Shown: positions 52,363 through 61,695, counted from the first letter of the stretch. The stretch: 64,000 bases of DNA from CAYMCO01 sp964388955 (GCA_964388955.1 CAYMCO010000019.1:33386-97385); one strand, 5' to 3'. Numbers and translations: made by a program. Notes: generated by a model not told the origin, from the letters alone.

Positions 52363-55119
52363 ATGCTTAGGCCACTACTCAAGACGAAGATCACGATCCC
52401 GCCGGTTCAAAGTCAGACAGTCTTCCGAGCCCGTCTGCATGAGAGATTGAACGCATTTGTGGAGAACGCCATCCCGTTACTGCTCATCTCCGCGAAAGCG
52501 GGTGCGGGAAAATCCTCCCTGGTCAGCCAATGGTTGCAGCAATCCCAACGAAAAGCTGCCTGGCTATCTCTCGATTCGAACGATAACGATCCCGGTCGCT
52601 TCATGCGCTACCTGATCGCAGCGCTCGAGGAAGCGGACATGCTGGGGCAGCTGGACATTTCCGCTTTGTTTGATGGACTAGCCGCCCCCGATCCTGCGGC
52701 GCTTGCTGCACTACTTCTGGAAAAGTGCTCCGATTGCGCAACCGAGTTCTTGCTCGTGCTCGACGATTATCATGTGATCGAACAGGAGTGGGCGCACCGA
52801 TTCATTGAATCCATCAACGAAGGGCTTGGTCGAACCGGGCATCTCGTTCTGATCACACGAACCGACCCTCCTATGCCGCTAGCCCGCTGGCGAGGGCGGA
52901 GTCAAATGGCTGAGATCAGAGATGCCAGCCTCCGGTTCCTGCCCGATGAGATCGACCGCTATTTCCAGCACGTCATGAAACTTGACCTCTCCCCCTCACA
53001 GCTTGCCGTGCTCGATCATCGGACGGAAGGATGGATCGTGGGCTTGCAGATGGCCGCAATCACCATGCGGAATCGAGAGCAGGCGGGTCTGGTCGATGAA
53101 TTTATCCAGGGTTTTGGGGGGACGAACCGCTATATTCTCGATTACTTGTTGGAGGAAGTGCTGGGACAGCAGCCACCACTCCTCCAGGAGTTTCTGCTCG
53201 AAACATCGATTCTGGATCGGTTATCGGCTCAGGTATGCGATGCCGTATTCTCCTTTGGAAAGGAAATTGAGGTCGGCGTGGATTCTGAGCAGCCGGGGAA
53301 CGAATCTGAACCTCCCAAGAGCAGCGAGATATTGCGGCAGCTCGAACAGGAAAACCTGTTCCTGGTTCCTCTGGACGATGAGCGTCAGTGGTATCGATAC
53401 CACCACCTGTTCGCCGACTTACTCCGTAATGAATTGAAGCAAAGACGGTCTGACGACGATATTCGTGATTTGCATGAAAGAGCCGGTCGCTGGTTCCGTG
53501 AGAATCAGTGGATCGAAGAAGCGATGGCACACGCGTTTGCGGCCCATGATTTTGATGGGGCCGCTGCCATCATCGAAGACAATATCATGCGTATGCTGAC
53601 CCAGAGCACGATGCCACAATTATTGCAGTGGATTGAAATGTTACCGCACGACGTCGTTCGTAAACGTCGACGGATTGCGATCTACTGGGCGAATACACTC
53701 GCGTTTGCGGGCCAAGTCGAAGGTGTTGAAGAGCTTCTTACCGCTGTGGAAAAGCTTTCGTCTAATGCGCCGGATGCCAGGGCACTCAGGGGGAATGCCG
53801 CCGCCATCCGAGCTTATGTAGCGAATCTGCAGGGAGACCCCGAGCGGACCTTTGAGATGGCGGCATTGAGTCGCGAGTCCATATCCGGGGAATACATCAA
53901 TGCCCGTGCGATGGCATCGTACGCACTTGCAGATGCGCACTTCGCGCTGGATCACATGCCCCAAGCCGAAGAGGCTCTTCTCGAATTGCTCGAATTGGGC
54001 AGGGGTTCCGGACAACTCTTGCTGAAAGTAACGGCTCTCTGTGAGCTCGCTTCGGTGAGGAAGGTTCAGGGTCAACTCCATGCTGCGCAGGAATTCTACT
54101 CCCAAGCCTGGGATCAGCTGGTGGAGTCCAACGGACTGGGCACCCGGCTGCGCTGCCATTATGAGTTTGGGATGGCGGACCTGCTTTATGAATGGGACCG
54201 GCTTGATGAAGCGCACCAGCATGCGATGATTGGCATGGACATCCGCAGCCGCCTGGGAGGCTACTACGTCATCGGGGATGTTCCGCTGATGCGCATTTTG
54301 CAGGCGCTCGGGGATACGAAAGCGGCGCTGAAAGTCTTGCATGAGGTCGAACGGGTTGTATCGTCTGCGCACGTCCAACTCTCAGGTGTGCTTGCGCTCC
54401 GGGCGGCCAGCGTGATCGAGCGTTTGGCCGTCGGCGATATAGAACGAGCTCGATCCTATGCAGACCAGTGTGCCGGAGCAACGGATCTGGAAGTGCTCGC
54501 CCGGACGAGCCTCTTGCTCACATTGGAACAGTATCAGGATGCGCTTGCACTGGTCAAGCCACAGATCAAGAACGCCAAGAAGGGTGGGCGGAATGCCCGC
54601 ACGATAGAACTGCTCTGTGCCTTGGCTCTAGCCTGCAAAGGGTTGGGAGCGCAGGATGAGGCAACCGGCGCCGTCATGGAGGCTCTCTCGCTGGCGAGGC
54701 CGGAAGGTCCTATCAGGACCTTCCTCGACAAAGGTCCAGCACTTGCCAAATTGATCCATGAGTCCATTGAGCCGCATCGGCCCCTTGCCCCCGGCGATTC
54801 ACCCATGGATTATCTCATCAAGGAGTATGCCGCAAGGCTGTTGTCTGCTTTTTCGCGGCAAAGGGAGGTCCGTGTGAGTGCTCTGACTGCATTGGCTGGG
54901 CAACCTGCATCCGAAGGTTATGCCGATCCACTCACCGAGCGAGAACTCGAGGTTCTCGCGCTGCTCGCCGAAGGCCTCTCCAACAGGGAATTGGCCAGCA
55001 ATCTGGTCGTTGCTACCAGCACGATCAAACAGCACTTGAAGAATATCTACGCAAAACTCGATGTGCACAGCCGGGCCGAAGCCTTGGCGCGCGCAAGAGA
55101 ATTGAATCTGATAATCTGA
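52363..55119 (+). CDS. MalT-like LuxR-family ATP-dependent transcriptional regulator
   Basis: 918-aa signal-transduction ATPase regulator. N-terminal NTPase with Walker A SAKAGAGKSS (about 44-53) and Walker B LLVLDDYH, then GWIVGLQMAAITM and YRYHHLFADLL, hallmarks of MalT/LAL regulators. A long TPR-like helical region follows, and a C-terminal LuxR helix-turn-helix (LTERELEVLALLAEGLSNRE, STIKQHLKNIYAKL). It presumably activates the downstream operon on binding a ligand with ATP. First gene of the rightward island. Confidence 0.93.
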   Translation: MLRPLLKTKITIPPVQSQTVFRARLHERLNAFVENAIPLLLISAKAGAGKSSLVSQWLQQSQRKAAWLSLDSNDNDPGRFMRYLIAALEEADMLGQLDISALFDGLAAPDPAALAALLLEKCSDCATEFLLVLDDYHVIEQEWAHRFIESINEGLGRTGHLVLITRTDPPMPLARWRGRSQMAEIRDASLRFLPDEIDRYFQHVMKLDLSPSQLAVLDHRTEGWIVGLQMAAITMRNREQAGLVDEFIQGFGGTNRYILDYLLEEVLGQQPPLLQEFLLETSILDRLSAQVCDAVFSFGKEIEVGVDSEQPGNESEPPKSSEILRQLEQENLFLVPLDDERQWYRYHHLFADLLRNELKQRRSDDDIRDLHERAGRWFRENQWIEEAMAHAFAAHDFDGAAAIIEDNIMRMLTQSTMPQLLQWIEMLPHDVVRKRRRIAIYWANTLAFAGQVEGVEELLTAVEKLSSNAPDARALRGNAAAIRAYVANLQGDPERTFEMAALSRESISGEYINARAMASYALADAHFALDHMPQAEEALLELLELGRGSGQLLLKVTALCELASVRKVQGQLHAAQEFYSQAWDQLVESNGLGTRLRCHYEFGMADLLYEWDRLDEAHQHAMIGMDIRSRLGGYYVIGDVPLMRILQALGDTKAALKVLHEVERVVSSAHVQLSGVLALRAASVIERLAVGDIERARSYADQCAGATDLEVLARTSLLLTLEQYQDALALVKPQIKNAKKGGRNARTIELLCALALACKGLGAQDEATGAVMEALSLARPEGPIRTFLDKGPALAKLIHESIEPHRPLAPGDSPMDYLIKEYAARLLSAFSRQREVRVSALTALAGQPASEGYADPLTERELEVLALLAEGLSNRELASNLVVATSTIKQHLKNIYAKLDVHSRAEALARARELNLII

Positions 55120-55193
55120 ACCCCTGTCTGGCACCTTTATCCCAGGCATTCCGTCAGGCTCTGAACACCCTACCGGTCTAGAACTATCCCACT

Positions 55194-55248
55194 GATCCCC
55201 CATCGAAATCCCCCCTCGGATCCCCCCGAAGGGGCATGAAATCCCCCT
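55194..55248. promoter_or_regulatory. Cluster of four ATCCCCC boxes upstream of the nitroreductase operon
   Basis: Four copies of ATCCCCC(C) at 55195-55201, 55208-55215, 55220-55227 and 55241-55247, three preceded by GA or GAA. On the other strand they read GGGGGAT, resembling the GGGGA(T/G)GAGG boxes of MalT. They lie between the MalT-like gene and the next start at 55322, a natural place for activator binding. Confidence 0.5.
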
Positions 55249-55321
55249 CTCATCCGGCTACGCTTGTATCGACATAGATTTGTTGGATGGATCTTCAAAC
55301 CAGACCAGATCGGAGGGAAGC

Positions 55322-56179
55322 ATGATCTGCATACATGAAGAACGATGCACAGCTTGTGGCTTGTGCGCAAAGATCTGTCATGAACGCTGCATCGAGCTGG
55401 TCCGGAGCCCGTTTGGCGCGGTGCCGCAGCTCGATCGATCGGTCTGCAGTGGGTGCACGCAATGTATCGCGATTTGCCCGAGGCAAGCGCTCTCCCTGAA
55501 TGGGACCGAACCTGTGCGGTTCGATCGGGGCAAACTGCCTTCCCCCGATCAGTTGGAAGAGCTGTTCAAGGAGCGCAGGACTATTCGAAGGTTCAAACCA
55601 AAATCGATCAGCGCAGAAACCTTGACAAAGATTGCCGAGATCGGGAAGCACGCGCCGACGAACAACTACAACCTGCGGTTGATCCTGGTCGATGATCCCC
55701 AGATCATGCGTCAAATGGACGAAATCATCATGCGGGATGTCCGTCTGCTGTACACATTGCTCTTCCGCTCGGACATCATCTTCCGTTTCTTGGCTGCTCT
55801 GTCGCCGAAACTCGATCCGAAACTGCGCGTGAAGATGAAGTACGGCATCGATCAAGGAACGAGCATGCCAGCGCTGCCAGCCGTGATCGCGCTGGTGGTG
55901 GGAGATCGGAGGGTGGTGCTTTCTGAGGTGAGCTCACATTACGCACTCTACACCATGATCCTGTACGCCCAGTCGCTGGGGATTGGGAGCCGGATCAATG
56001 CCTCCGGTTTGCTCAATCTGGACAGCAGCAAGAAGGTGCGAAGGCAATTGAACATTGGCCGACACGAGAACATCCTGGCGATGGTGGAGATGGGGTATCC
56101 CGGCGTGAAGTTCAGCAACAAGGTGGAAGGAAGAACCCTGCCGATCCAACGGGATGGAGGCATTTCGAATGAAGGATGA
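55322..56179 (+). CDS. Ferredoxin-nitroreductase fusion protein
   Basis: 285-aa flavoprotein. An N-terminal 2[4Fe-4S] ferredoxin domain (CTACGLCAKICHERC and CSGCTQCIAICP) is followed by a nitroreductase domain beginning FKERRTIRRFKPKSISAETL, with HAPTNNYNLRLI and the C-terminal QSLGIGSRINASGLL. The architecture is the known ferredoxin-nitroreductase type; FMN-dependent electron transfer to an unknown acceptor. GGAGGGAAGC precedes the ATG at 55322. Confidence 0.93.
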   Translation: MICIHEERCTACGLCAKICHERCIELVRSPFGAVPQLDRSVCSGCTQCIAICPRQALSLNGTEPVRFDRGKLPSPDQLEELFKERRTIRRFKPKSISAETLTKIAEIGKHAPTNNYNLRLILVDDPQIMRQMDEIIMRDVRLLYTLLFRSDIIFRFLAALSPKLDPKLRVKMKYGIDQGTSMPALPAVIALVVGDRRVVLSEVSSHYALYTMILYAQSLGIGSRINASGLLNLDSSKKVRRQLNIGRHENILAMVEMGYPGVKFSNKVEGRTLPIQRDGGISNEG

Positions 56180-56537
56180 CGGGAATGCTGCCCGGTGCAC
56201 CCGATATCACATTCGCGTCAAAGGCATGCTGGACCAGGGATGGGCGGACTGGTTGGATGGCTTTGCGATGACGGCAAGGGAGGATGGCCAGACACTGCTG
56301 ACGGGCGAGGTCCAGGACCAGTCTGCATTGCACGGCATCCTCGGCCGCCTCCATGGTCTCGGACTGACGCTTCAATTGCTTGTGCGCGTGGATTGTCCCT
56401 GCGCAAGCGCAGGTTGTATGCATCGAGGCGTGTGCAGGGAGTGTCTGCAGCACGAATCGGAGCGGGGCGTCTTGCCCAAATGCATGCGGAAAAGGTCAAA
56501 GTGGGATAAGCAGGTCTGCAACCTAATCAATTGCTAG
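56169..56537 (+). CDS. Two-part small protein with DUF6485-like Cys-rich C-terminus
   Basis: 122-aa protein. The N-terminal part (RYHIRVKGMLDQGWADWLDG, TLLTGEVQDQSALHGILGRL) is a compact domain that, as I recall, is frequent in Chloroflexota as a stand-alone small protein. The C-terminal part CPCASAGCMHRGVCRECLQH, then LPKCM, resembles the Cys/His-rich DUF6485, probably metal binding. The two are fused here. It overlaps the nitroreductase stop by 11 bases, implying coupling. Confidence 0.75.
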   Translation: MKDDGNAARCTRYHIRVKGMLDQGWADWLDGFAMTAREDGQTLLTGEVQDQSALHGILGRLHGLGLTLQLLVRVDCPCASAGCMHRGVCRECLQHESERGVLPKCMRKRSKWDKQVCNLINC

Positions 56538-56554
56538 GGAAAGGAGAAATGAAC

Positions 56555-57808
56555 ATGAACGAGAAAGCGAGAAAGCAAAACGGGAAGCCGGGAAGAAAGG
56601 TTGGAGCGTTCTTCCCGCTCATAATCGTTGTCCTCGCCGGTTGGTGGTGGTTTTTTCAGGGGGGATCGAAAGAACCACCGGAACAGGGAGTGCTGGATAT
56701 CTGGACGACTTGGGGAGACACGCCAGAGGTGCTGGAAGAGCTGCTGACACCTTTCACAGAGGGCCAGGGAATCGAGCTCCGCATTTCCAGCAGAATTCCC
56801 CTAAACGATTTGAATGAGAGCTTCACTTCCGGGGAAGAGCCCGACTTGGTCATCCTGAGTGCTGCCGATCCGATCCAGCAGTACTTTGACGAAGGATGGG
56901 TCCAACCCCTGGAGGAGTGGTTCCCGGAAGGGGGATCGGATCTTGAGAATGTCTTTCCGGCCGCGCTTGAACGCTGCCAGACCGCAGATGGACAGCTGGC
57001 CTGTATCCCCCTAGGAATGGACGTGTTGACGCTCTATTGGAACCGCGAGCTCTTCTCAGCAGGCGGCTTGGATCCCGATGTGCCACCGGCAAACGTGGAA
57101 GAGCTGGCGGAATATGCCCGTATGCTGACCTTGCGTAATCGGGATGGACAGCTCGTTCAAGCCGGGTTCATCCCCGACGTGCCGGCACCACACAGCGAAT
57201 TGTATGCTGCCGCTTTCTCCAAGGGTCCGGCCGGAAGTGGGGGGGCAGCCTCGGCCAGCACAATGCAAGCGGCGCAAAGTGCCGAAGCCTGGCTGCTGCA
57301 AACCACAGGACTGAATGATCCCGATGAGATCGAGGCGTTCATCGAATCCTTCACACCCTATAGCTCGTCCAAACATCCGGTGTTTTCAGACCGGAGGCTG
57401 AGTTGCCACCAGTGCCACCGCACAACGAATCTCGAACGCAAATCGATCCCGGCCCATGGGCTGACCAACGGGCAGGTGGCCATGATGGTAGATGGATCAT
57501 GGGGGCTCATTTCGGCCGAGACAATGGATGCAGCCCTGATCGGGTCTGCCCCCTTCCCCGCCTCAGGAGCGGGCCTACGGCTGGAGGGATCTGTCGTTAC
57601 CGATGGCCCGGTTGTGTTCATTCCGGCACATGGGCAGGATCAGCAAATGGCGCTGGATGTGTTGAGATGGATTTTGACGCCTGAGTTCCAGGTCGAAGCC
57701 ACACAAGCCCTTTCCATGCTCCCTATCACAATCGAGGCAGCAGATCACGAACGTTTCCAGGCTTCGGAGGAACTGCGAACGCTGATCGCATCGGTGTCCG
57801 ATTCGTGA
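56555..57808 (+). CDS. Extracellular solute-binding protein with CXXCH motif
   Basis: 417-aa type-1 ABC solute-binding protein. A single N-terminal membrane anchor (FFPLIIVVLAGWWWFFQGG) is followed by the binding domain: LDIWTTWGDTPEVLEELLTP, MDVLTLYWNRELF, QVAMMVDGSWGLIS. The insertion LSCHQCHRTTN contains C-x-x-C-H, the heme c attachment motif, unusual for this family; zinc binding is the alternative. No ABC permease is encoded nearby. I chose the ATG at 56555, eight bases after AAGGAG. Confidence 0.85.
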   Translation: MNEKARKQNGKPGRKVGAFFPLIIVVLAGWWWFFQGGSKEPPEQGVLDIWTTWGDTPEVLEELLTPFTEGQGIELRISSRIPLNDLNESFTSGEEPDLVILSAADPIQQYFDEGWVQPLEEWFPEGGSDLENVFPAALERCQTADGQLACIPLGMDVLTLYWNRELFSAGGLDPDVPPANVEELAEYARMLTLRNRDGQLVQAGFIPDVPAPHSELYAAAFSKGPAGSGGAASASTMQAAQSAEAWLLQTTGLNDPDEIEAFIESFTPYSSSKHPVFSDRRLSCHQCHRTTNLERKSIPAHGLTNGQVAMMVDGSWGLISAETMDAALIGSAPFPASGAGLRLEGSVVTDGPVVFIPAHGQDQQMALDVLRWILTPEFQVEATQALSMLPITIEAADHERFQASEELRTLIASVSDS

Positions 57809-58015
57809 CGCGTTACGTGAAGTGGTTGGCTTCTGGATGTGTTCGGAAGCCAACCTTGCTCCATTGGGTACGGAAGGAAGGTGAGATTGAAGTCAGAATC
57901 ACGACCATACCCTACCTGTTCCGCCCATAACTCGCGACGAACCCGAAGGATACGGATCGCAACAACAGAAATTTTCATCCAGGGTGAGCATAAGGAAGAT
58001 GAATGGAGGCATACC

Positions 58016-58846
58016 ATGAGAATCGGGAACTTGGGTCCAAAACGATCACTGCTTGCGTTTTTCCTGCTTGTGTTCTTGCTGACAATTCCGGTTTACGTTC
58101 TTGGGTCCGTGACAGAGATCGAACTGCTCCCGGGTTTACCCATCAGCTCGCTGGCTTCGTTCTGTCCGGCCCTCGCGGCGCTGATCCTAAGATACAGGGA
58201 GGCAGGATTTCGCGGGTCTTCTGATTTGGTGAGGCGTGTTGTCGATTTCAAGCGTATGCCGTCTCCTCTTTGGTTGAGCGTGGCATTCCTGCTCCAACCG
58301 TTCATCGCCGCAGTGGTGTATGTGCTCATGCGGCTGTTCGATTATCCGCTGCCCGTACCTGAAATCCCGCTGCTCAGGGCGTTCATCCTATTCTTTCCAA
58401 TCATGCTCGCGGCTCTTGGGGAAGAGCTGGGTTGGTCGGGGTACGCGCTGGAGCCGCTGGAGGAACGATGGAACGCGCTGACTGCGAGCCTTGTGTTGGG
58501 GGCTGTGTGGTCGATCTGGCACTTCGTCCTTTTTCGACAAGCCGGCCGTGATTTGACCTGGATCTTCTGGCAGTCGCTCACGTTGATTGCATCCCGGATG
58601 CTAAATGTGTGGTTGTTTTACCGGGGTGGGAAGAGTGTTGCCCTTGTCGCCATAACCCATGCCATGCTCAACGTAAGCTGGCTGCTTTTCCCCAACGGGG
58701 GGTCTCACTACGATCCCCGATTAACCGCGCTCGTTTCGCTGCCCCTCGTGATCGTGGTTGTCTTGAAAGAGGGATTAGGCAATCTGGGCAAGCAATCGAA
58801 CGGGGCTCAGCTGAAGAAAACCCGTGGATTTGCTTCAGAAGGATGA
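58016..58846 (+). CDS. CPBP family intramembrane metalloprotease
   Basis: 276-aa integral membrane protein with CPBP/Abi motifs: AALGEELGWSGYALEPL (E-E-x-x-x), WSIWHFVLFRQ (F/W-x-x-x-H) and ITHAMLNVSWLL (H-x-x-x-N), in hydrophobic surroundings with about eight helices. Members process prenylated or bacteriocin-type substrates; the substrate is unknown. GGAGG lies seven bases before the ATG at 58016. Last gene of the island. Confidence 0.9.
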   Translation: MRIGNLGPKRSLLAFFLLVFLLTIPVYVLGSVTEIELLPGLPISSLASFCPALAALILRYREAGFRGSSDLVRRVVDFKRMPSPLWLSVAFLLQPFIAAVVYVLMRLFDYPLPVPEIPLLRAFILFFPIMLAALGEELGWSGYALEPLEERWNALTASLVLGAVWSIWHFVLFRQAGRDLTWIFWQSLTLIASRMLNVWLFYRGGKSVALVAITHAMLNVSWLLFPNGGSHYDPRLTALVSLPLVIVVVLKEGLGNLGKQSNGAQLKKTRGFASEG

Positions 58847-59068
58847 TAAACGGAGAGACTCCCGGATTGTATCGAATGATATACGCTGCATGTCCACCCA
58901 AACCCGCGATCGAGAGCAGCGAACATTCAGGCCAAGACGCCCAATTGGAGAGGCGCACTGGCGTACTAGAGACAGTTGAGTACTTCATGGCATCTACAAA
59001 CGGCGCATCGCATACGAGCACTATCGACCCCACATCATGTGTTGCTTATGACAGCTAGGGATCTCAGT

Positions 59069-59563
59069 TGACCTGCCCCCCGGAAACTGATCCAACAATG
59101 GGGTTAGGATTAGGATCTACAGGAGGCAGATCTCATGGCAAGAAAGCGTTTCTCCCGCGAATACCCGAATAGATCGGCATGAAGCTGAGAGGAGAAGAGG
59201 TGCTGCTCAGCCAGGGCCAAACGATGAAACAGGTTTGCCGTATGCCTGAGATCAGCGAGCAAACCTGCTTCCGCTGGCGCAGAGAATATGGTGGCTTGAA
59301 TAAGACGCAGGCTCGGAAGTTGCAGGAACTCGAAAAGGAGAATTCTCGCCTGAAGAGGCTGGTGGTCGATCTCTCGCTGGACAAGGCCATCCTGAAGGAG
59401 GGACTGTCAAGAAAGGGATCAGCCCGGCAAGGCGATGTCGGGCCGTCGAGCACGTGCATAGTGTTTTGCGGGTATCGGAGCGACGCGCCTGCCGGGTGAT
59501 CGGAAAACCGTGTTCATCCTCGACAACACTCCTGGCAGCTTCCCTTGGCGTCGGGCACATTGT
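59069..59563 (+). mobile_element. IS3-family 5' remnant (orfA and start of orfB)
   Basis: Begins TGACCTGCCC (59069-59078), the same terminal sequence as the left remnant. The plus strand starts an orfA (MARKRFSREYPNR) that is frameshifted, then continues as KLRGEEVLLSQGQTMKQVCR, ISEQTCFRWRREYGGLNKTQ, LKRLVVDLSLDKAILKEGLS. OrfB follows in another frame (HSVLRVSERRACRVIGKP) and is cut by repeat C13. Non-functional. Confidence 0.8.
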
Positions 59564-59666
59564 GCCTCGCCTGCAATTCCCCCCGCACCGTTCGCCCTGC
59601 ACATTCTTAGCAGGATCCCCGGTCCGTCTCGTCCCGCGTGGTTTGCGGGGCAGCGAATGGCTATGC
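59564..59666 (-). repeat. Cassette-array repeat C13 (attC-like), shortened
   Basis: Keeps CCTGCAATTCCCCCCGCACC, the GTTCGCCCTGCACATTCTTA block, GCAGGATCCCCGG, then directly CCCGCGTGGTTTGCGGGGCA, GCGAATG and box GCTATGC (59660-59666). About 75 bp in the middle are deleted and the left part is replaced by the IS3 remnant. The next gene's stop TAG (59661-59663) is in the box. Confidence 0.85.
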
Positions 59667-60140
59667 TGCAGGTGCATCCCCGGAAACGGATGTGCCCGCT
59701 TTCAGATGGGCCGGCTGGACAACAATCCATGAAATAGAGCCAAACAGGGTCATGAGGAACTGAAGGAAGGGTGAGATCAAGACCATCAGAATGATCCATC
59801 CGACAAAACTAGCTCGCGGCGTATACAGAATCATTGGGATACCAAAGTTGGATATATCCCGAGTGGAATCAAAGAGCCACTGAAGGGTTGGAAGCCAGAT
59901 GACTGCCATAATCAGCTTTGTCATAGCGGATGTAAGAAGTGCCCTCCTCAAGAGCGATCCAAGATATCGAGGGGAGAGCTGAGAAGAAGCCGACAGAGTC
60001 TTTGGAATGAACCAGCCTACCACAAAACCAAGCAGGATTGTGAAGAAAGGAACCCCCATTCCCATGGCGATGGAAAACAGCTCGAGAAAGAAGAATAAGA
60101 CGGTATAAAGCAGCCTGCTAGATAGAAGCGCCTTCATCAT
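59661..60140 (-). CDS. Small membrane protein, family unknown
   Basis: 159-aa hydrophobic protein with about four membrane segments (YTVLFFFLELFSIAMGMGVP, FFTILLGFVVGWFI, LTSAMTKLIMAVIWLPTLQW, GWIILMVLISPFLQFLMTL). No family recognised. GGAGC lies eight bases before the ATG at 60140. Its stop codon TAG is supplied by the core box of repeat C13. Confidence 0.8.
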   Translation of the reverse strand: MMKALLSSRLLYTVLFFFLELFSIAMGMGVPFFTILLGFVVGWFIPKTLSASSQLSPRYLGSLLRRALLTSAMTKLIMAVIWLPTLQWLFDSTRDISNFGIPMILYTPRASFVGWIILMVLISPFLQFLMTLFGSISWIVVQPAHLKAGTSVSGDAPAA

Positions 60141-60477
60141 TGTCTGCTCCGGTAAGGATATTCATTTGCTTGATCTCTTGCTACCCGCAGCATAACGGCA
60201 CGGAGTTAAGCTTCCTGGATAGGACCTGCGGTCAATTTGGATATTCCTGATGCCCATTCTGAGCCTGTTTCTTCGCCTGACCTCCAGGTAGGCTTCAGCG
60301 ACTTGTTATCCGGGTTCTTATGTCTATATGCCCAAACCATATCTGATTTCAAGCAGTGGGACTCAGGACCGTTGCCTTCAAACCATAACCCATCAATCCA
60401 CGAGAATAAGCAAGGTAAGATCTCCTTATAGCTTGAGTTCTTAGTGGACCTCTGGTTGTTGATACCAGGCACAGGCC
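60141..60477. other. Intergenic stretch with no convincing gene
   Basis: About 340 bases between the small membrane protein gene and the ABC permease stop. A 91-codon minus-strand frame (SSYKEILPCLFSWIDGLWFE) has no ribosome site and no known relatives. No repeat copy is present here although two gene units meet. Confidence 0.35.
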
Positions 60478-61695
60478 TCAAGCAGTTTTCAAACCCCGGA
60501 TCATTTCTGCTAAACTCGGTCTTTTACCGTACATTAACATGAACGTCCTGAATACTCTTGTTGAGAAGGATAGCCCCACGATGACGGAAAGCCCCAACAC
60601 ACCAATACTTGTCAGGATCTGCCATGCCGGGACATCCGACACGCCCAACCTCAGCATGATTTGGATAGGCGCGGTGAAGGGGAATATCGAGAGCACAACC
60701 CATATGGGATTGTTCGGGAAGTTAATCATCAGCCCTGCAAACCAGAGCGGCACAAACAACATCATGATGTAGAACATGGCAATGGTTTGAGCTTCGGAGG
60801 CATTGGAACTGATGCCGCCGACCGTGACGGAGAGTATGGCAAACAACAGATAGCCCAATACGAAGTACAAGACCCCCAGGACAATGAAGTTGGCAGGCAA
60901 CTGAATGTCACCGAGAAATCCGCCGAAGGTGGAGGAGGCCAGGTGCAGTAGGAGAGGCGCCGAGATCAACCATACGATGACTTGCAGCAGCCCGGCAGTA
61001 CCCAGTGCCAGTATTTTGGCGATGAGCAATTGGCGAACGGAAACCGATGAGAACAACACCTCGATGAGGCGGCTTTCTTTCTCCTCTCCTAATCCTCCAA
61101 TGAGAGAACTCGCGCCCAACATGAGGGCAAAACTCAGCAATAAAGCGAAAATGCCGGGGATAATGATGTTGCCGATACTCCCTTGTTCTCGCGCAATATC
61201 TCCATCCTCGTCGAGGCGGGTGACTTCCATGTTCAGAGGAGTCACAATCGAAGCGATGACCTCCGATGACACCTCATCTTTCAAGAGGTTCCAGGTGAGA
61301 AAGCCTTCGATCAAGTGTATGGTGACTGGCGGGGGGATGAGTTCTTTCGCCAGCGTATAGCGTTCGATGGTCTTCGAGGAGGTGTAATCCGATGGTATGA
61401 CGATATACTCCGAAACATCCTTTCGGACCAGAGCCCGGGTTGCGTCTTCTCTCGATTCATATGGAACCAGCTTAATCAACCCCTGGTCGGTTTGATCACT
61501 GAAGATCCCCACTTCATCCACATATCCGACGGTCGTGACCTCTCTCGCCGAAGGTTCGATCAAGGTCGTCATCAATTCATAGCTTCCGATTGCCAGAAGG
61601 GATAACACCGGAACGATGAAGGTCAAAACGATGAAACCGGTTTTGTTGATGGTTTGCAGAAACTCGTGCTTGAATATCAAATAGGTTTTATTCAT
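60478..61695 (-). CDS. ABC transporter permease (NatB-like ABC-2)
   Basis: 405-aa permease with an N-terminal helix (GFIVLTFIVPVLSLLAIGS), a long extracytoplasmic domain (about residues 40-170) and five or six C-terminal helices (IIIPGIFALLLSFALMLGAS through ILTSIGVLGLSVIVGLSFST). This is the NatB/YhaP architecture. The cytoplasmic EEKESRLIEVLFSSV motif after the second helix is typical. It overlaps the ATPase stop by eight bases. Exports an unknown substrate. Confidence 0.93.
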   Translation of the reverse strand: MNKTYLIFKHEFLQTINKTGFIVLTFIVPVLSLLAIGSYELMTTLIEPSAREVTTVGYVDEVGIFSDQTDQGLIKLVPYESREDATRALVRKDVSEYIVIPSDYTSSKTIERYTLAKELIPPPVTIHLIEGFLTWNLLKDEVSSEVIASIVTPLNMEVTRLDEDGDIAREQGSIGNIIIPGIFALLLSFALMLGASSLIGGLGEEKESRLIEVLFSSVSVRQLLIAKILALGTAGLLQVIVWLISAPLLLHLASSTFGGFLGDIQLPANFIVLGVLYFVLGYLLFAILSVTVGGISSNASEAQTIAMFYIMMLFVPLWFAGLMINFPNNPIWVVLSIFPFTAPIQIMLRLGVSDVPAWQILTSIGVLGLSVIVGLSFSTRVFRTFMLMYGKRPSLAEMIRGLKTA

